Below, in pieces: positions 63,165 to 64,000 of a stretch of 64,000 nucleotides of DNA; within the stretch, counting starts at the first letter, position 1, and every line of letters begins with the position of its first letter. The notes under the pieces were generated by a model. That model worked only from the letters and a program-made list of their open reading frames with translations, had not been told where the DNA came from and did not search any database. The position numbers and the translations under genes were made by a program. The stretch is from Lewinellaceae bacterium (lineage in GTDB: Bacteria > Bacteroidota > Bacteroidia > Chitinophagales > Saprospiraceae), in NCBI GenBank assembly GCA_020636375.1, contig JACJXZ010000005.1, positions 186,001 through 250,000 on the forward strand, written 5' to 3'.

Positions 63165-63700
63165 GGCTTTTTCACATAGGGCACATTTCCGCTTTCACGC
63201 ACACAGCCTGGTTTTTTATCACATAGGGCCGGCAGCGGCGGCGGGCTCGCGCTTCCGGAGACCGGGGCTTTTTATCACATAGGGCACATAGCCGCTTTCA
63301 CATAGGGCACAATAGGGTACGGCGGCGGCGGCGGCTCGCGCTTCCGGATACCGGAGCTTTTATCACATAGGGCACATAGCCGTTTTCACATAGGGCACAA
63401 TAGCGGCAGGCGGCTTCGGCGGCATAGGGCACATAGCCGCTTTCATAGGGCACAATAGGGTGGCAGCGGCGGCAGGCGCTTTTTTTTTATCACATAGGGC
63501 ACATAGCCGTTTTCACATAGGGCACAATAGGGCCGGCAGCGGCGGCGGGCTCGCGCTTCCGGAGGCCGGGGCTTTTTATCACATAGGGCACATAGCCGCT
63601 TTCACATAGGGCACAATAGGGCCGGCAGCGGCGGCGGGCTCGCGCTTCCGGAGGCCGGGGCTTTTTATCGCATAGGCCACATAGGAGCGGCGCGGGGGCG
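63165..63700. repeat. cacataggg-type compound repeat region
   Basis: About 530 bases built from two recurring modules: cacatagggcacatagccg with gctttcacatagggcac (six or more copies) and cggcagcggcggcgggctcg with cgcttccggaggccgg (three near-identical copies at ~63230, 63532, 63620). No gene is seen from 63030 to 63980. Confidence 0.8.
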
Positions 63701-63947
63701 GCTCGCGCCTTGTCCAACGAAAAAACAGGCTCCCGTTATTCTCCGCTTGTTTAATACGCGAGGCACCAGCATTTCGCCCCTAAAGACACCTTTACTATCA
63801 TCCAGGGTCCCTGCCTTTACAATTATGCCTGCATTGCGTTCCATGGGCAAAAAAAATTTTTTATTCAAAAATCTGATTATCAATTATTTAATCAGAGTCC
63901 AAAAAATAAACCTCATTTCCCATGAACCAAAATTGCCCATAATCGTA

Positions 63948-63966
63948 TTAATAGTAAAACTATCAA
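63948..63966. promoter_or_regulatory. operator upstream of the right-edge gene
   Basis: TTAATAGTAAAACTATCAA, one mismatch from the complement of the icd-upstream site. It ends 14 bases before the ATG at 63981, the same spacing as at tetR. Confidence 0.65.
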
Positions 63967-63980
63967 AAACCAATTAAGAC

Positions 63981-64000
63981 ATGCATTTATCAAACTCAGT
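63981..64000 (+). CDS. start of a gene leaving the window
   Basis: An ATG after the operator opens MHLSNS before the window ends. Only six codons are visible, so nothing can be said of the product. The operator and lack of any other gene in the preceding 950 bases support it as a real start. Confidence 0.4.

Overview
The window looks like chromosomal DNA of a GC-rich Bacteroidota, most likely a marine member of the Saprospiria (Lewinella-like). The basis is a SusC/SusD pair followed by FG-GAP/ASPIC lipoproteins, Bacteroidota-type lipoprotein signals, a bacillithiol gene (bshB1), a carotenoid block (crtI, a CruF-like gene, crtZ), a Thermus-type isocitrate dehydrogenase, and weak ribosome-binding sites. 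No rRNA, tRNA or CRISPR array was seen.

Layout. 1-9914 (minus): a probable nutrient-uptake operon running SusC, SusD, FG-GAP/ASPIC lipoprotein, small lipoprotein, then a second FG-GAP lipoprotein that leaves the window. 10303-12333: a retropepsin-PDZ protease and a GNAT acetyltransferase. 12784-17890: sodium symporter, M20 amidohydrolase, alanine racemase and an alanine/ornithine-racemase-like enzyme, meeting an AstE-like deacylase and rimK coming the other way. 19976-22932: hemG and a UMF1-type MFS transporter. 23000-31000: a repeat-rich accessory region. 31153-35064: housekeeping genes carA, eno, divIC/ftsB and sucD. 35381-39696: carotenoid genes and riboflavin synthase. 39910-44355: bshB1, a histidine kinase and an RNA methyltransferase. 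44668-51823: sialate O-acetylesterase, three tandem secreted paralogues and a GH13 lipoprotein. 52104-59155: a frameshifted acyl-CoA carboxylase beta subunit, HtrA, and a metal-linked TonB receptor with a Cys-rich partner. 59365-64000: dapF, icd and a TetR regulator.

The accessory region is the most interesting part. It holds an intact caspase-like protease fused to a C-terminal formylglycine-generating-enzyme-like (C-type-lectin fold) domain (23770-25704). A second copy is broken (27130-28940) and a third is truncated (29445-29783). The C-terminal coding ends of the two FGE domains align without gaps. Inside the last ~105 bases, 15 of 16 differences fall on codon positions 1 and 2, none is synonymous, and they are flanked by a perfectly identical 3' block. 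Just upstream, 6 of 7 differences are silent-type third-position changes. This is the footprint of a diversity-generating retroelement (DGR) rewriting adenines of an Asn-rich template. No template repeat or reverse transcriptase lies in the window, so the retroelement would have to act in trans. A RAYT transposase, REP/REPIN palindromes and two MITE-like elements surround these genes and have broken several of them.

A second regulatory discovery is a 19-bp near-palindrome found upstream of icd, of the tetR gene and of the gene starting at the right edge. At the last two it sits exactly 14 bases before the start codon, which suggests a small TetR regulon.

Many gene gaps hold short tandem arrays (units of 4, 7, 8, 9, 11 or 13 bases), often followed by an inverted copy of the same motif.
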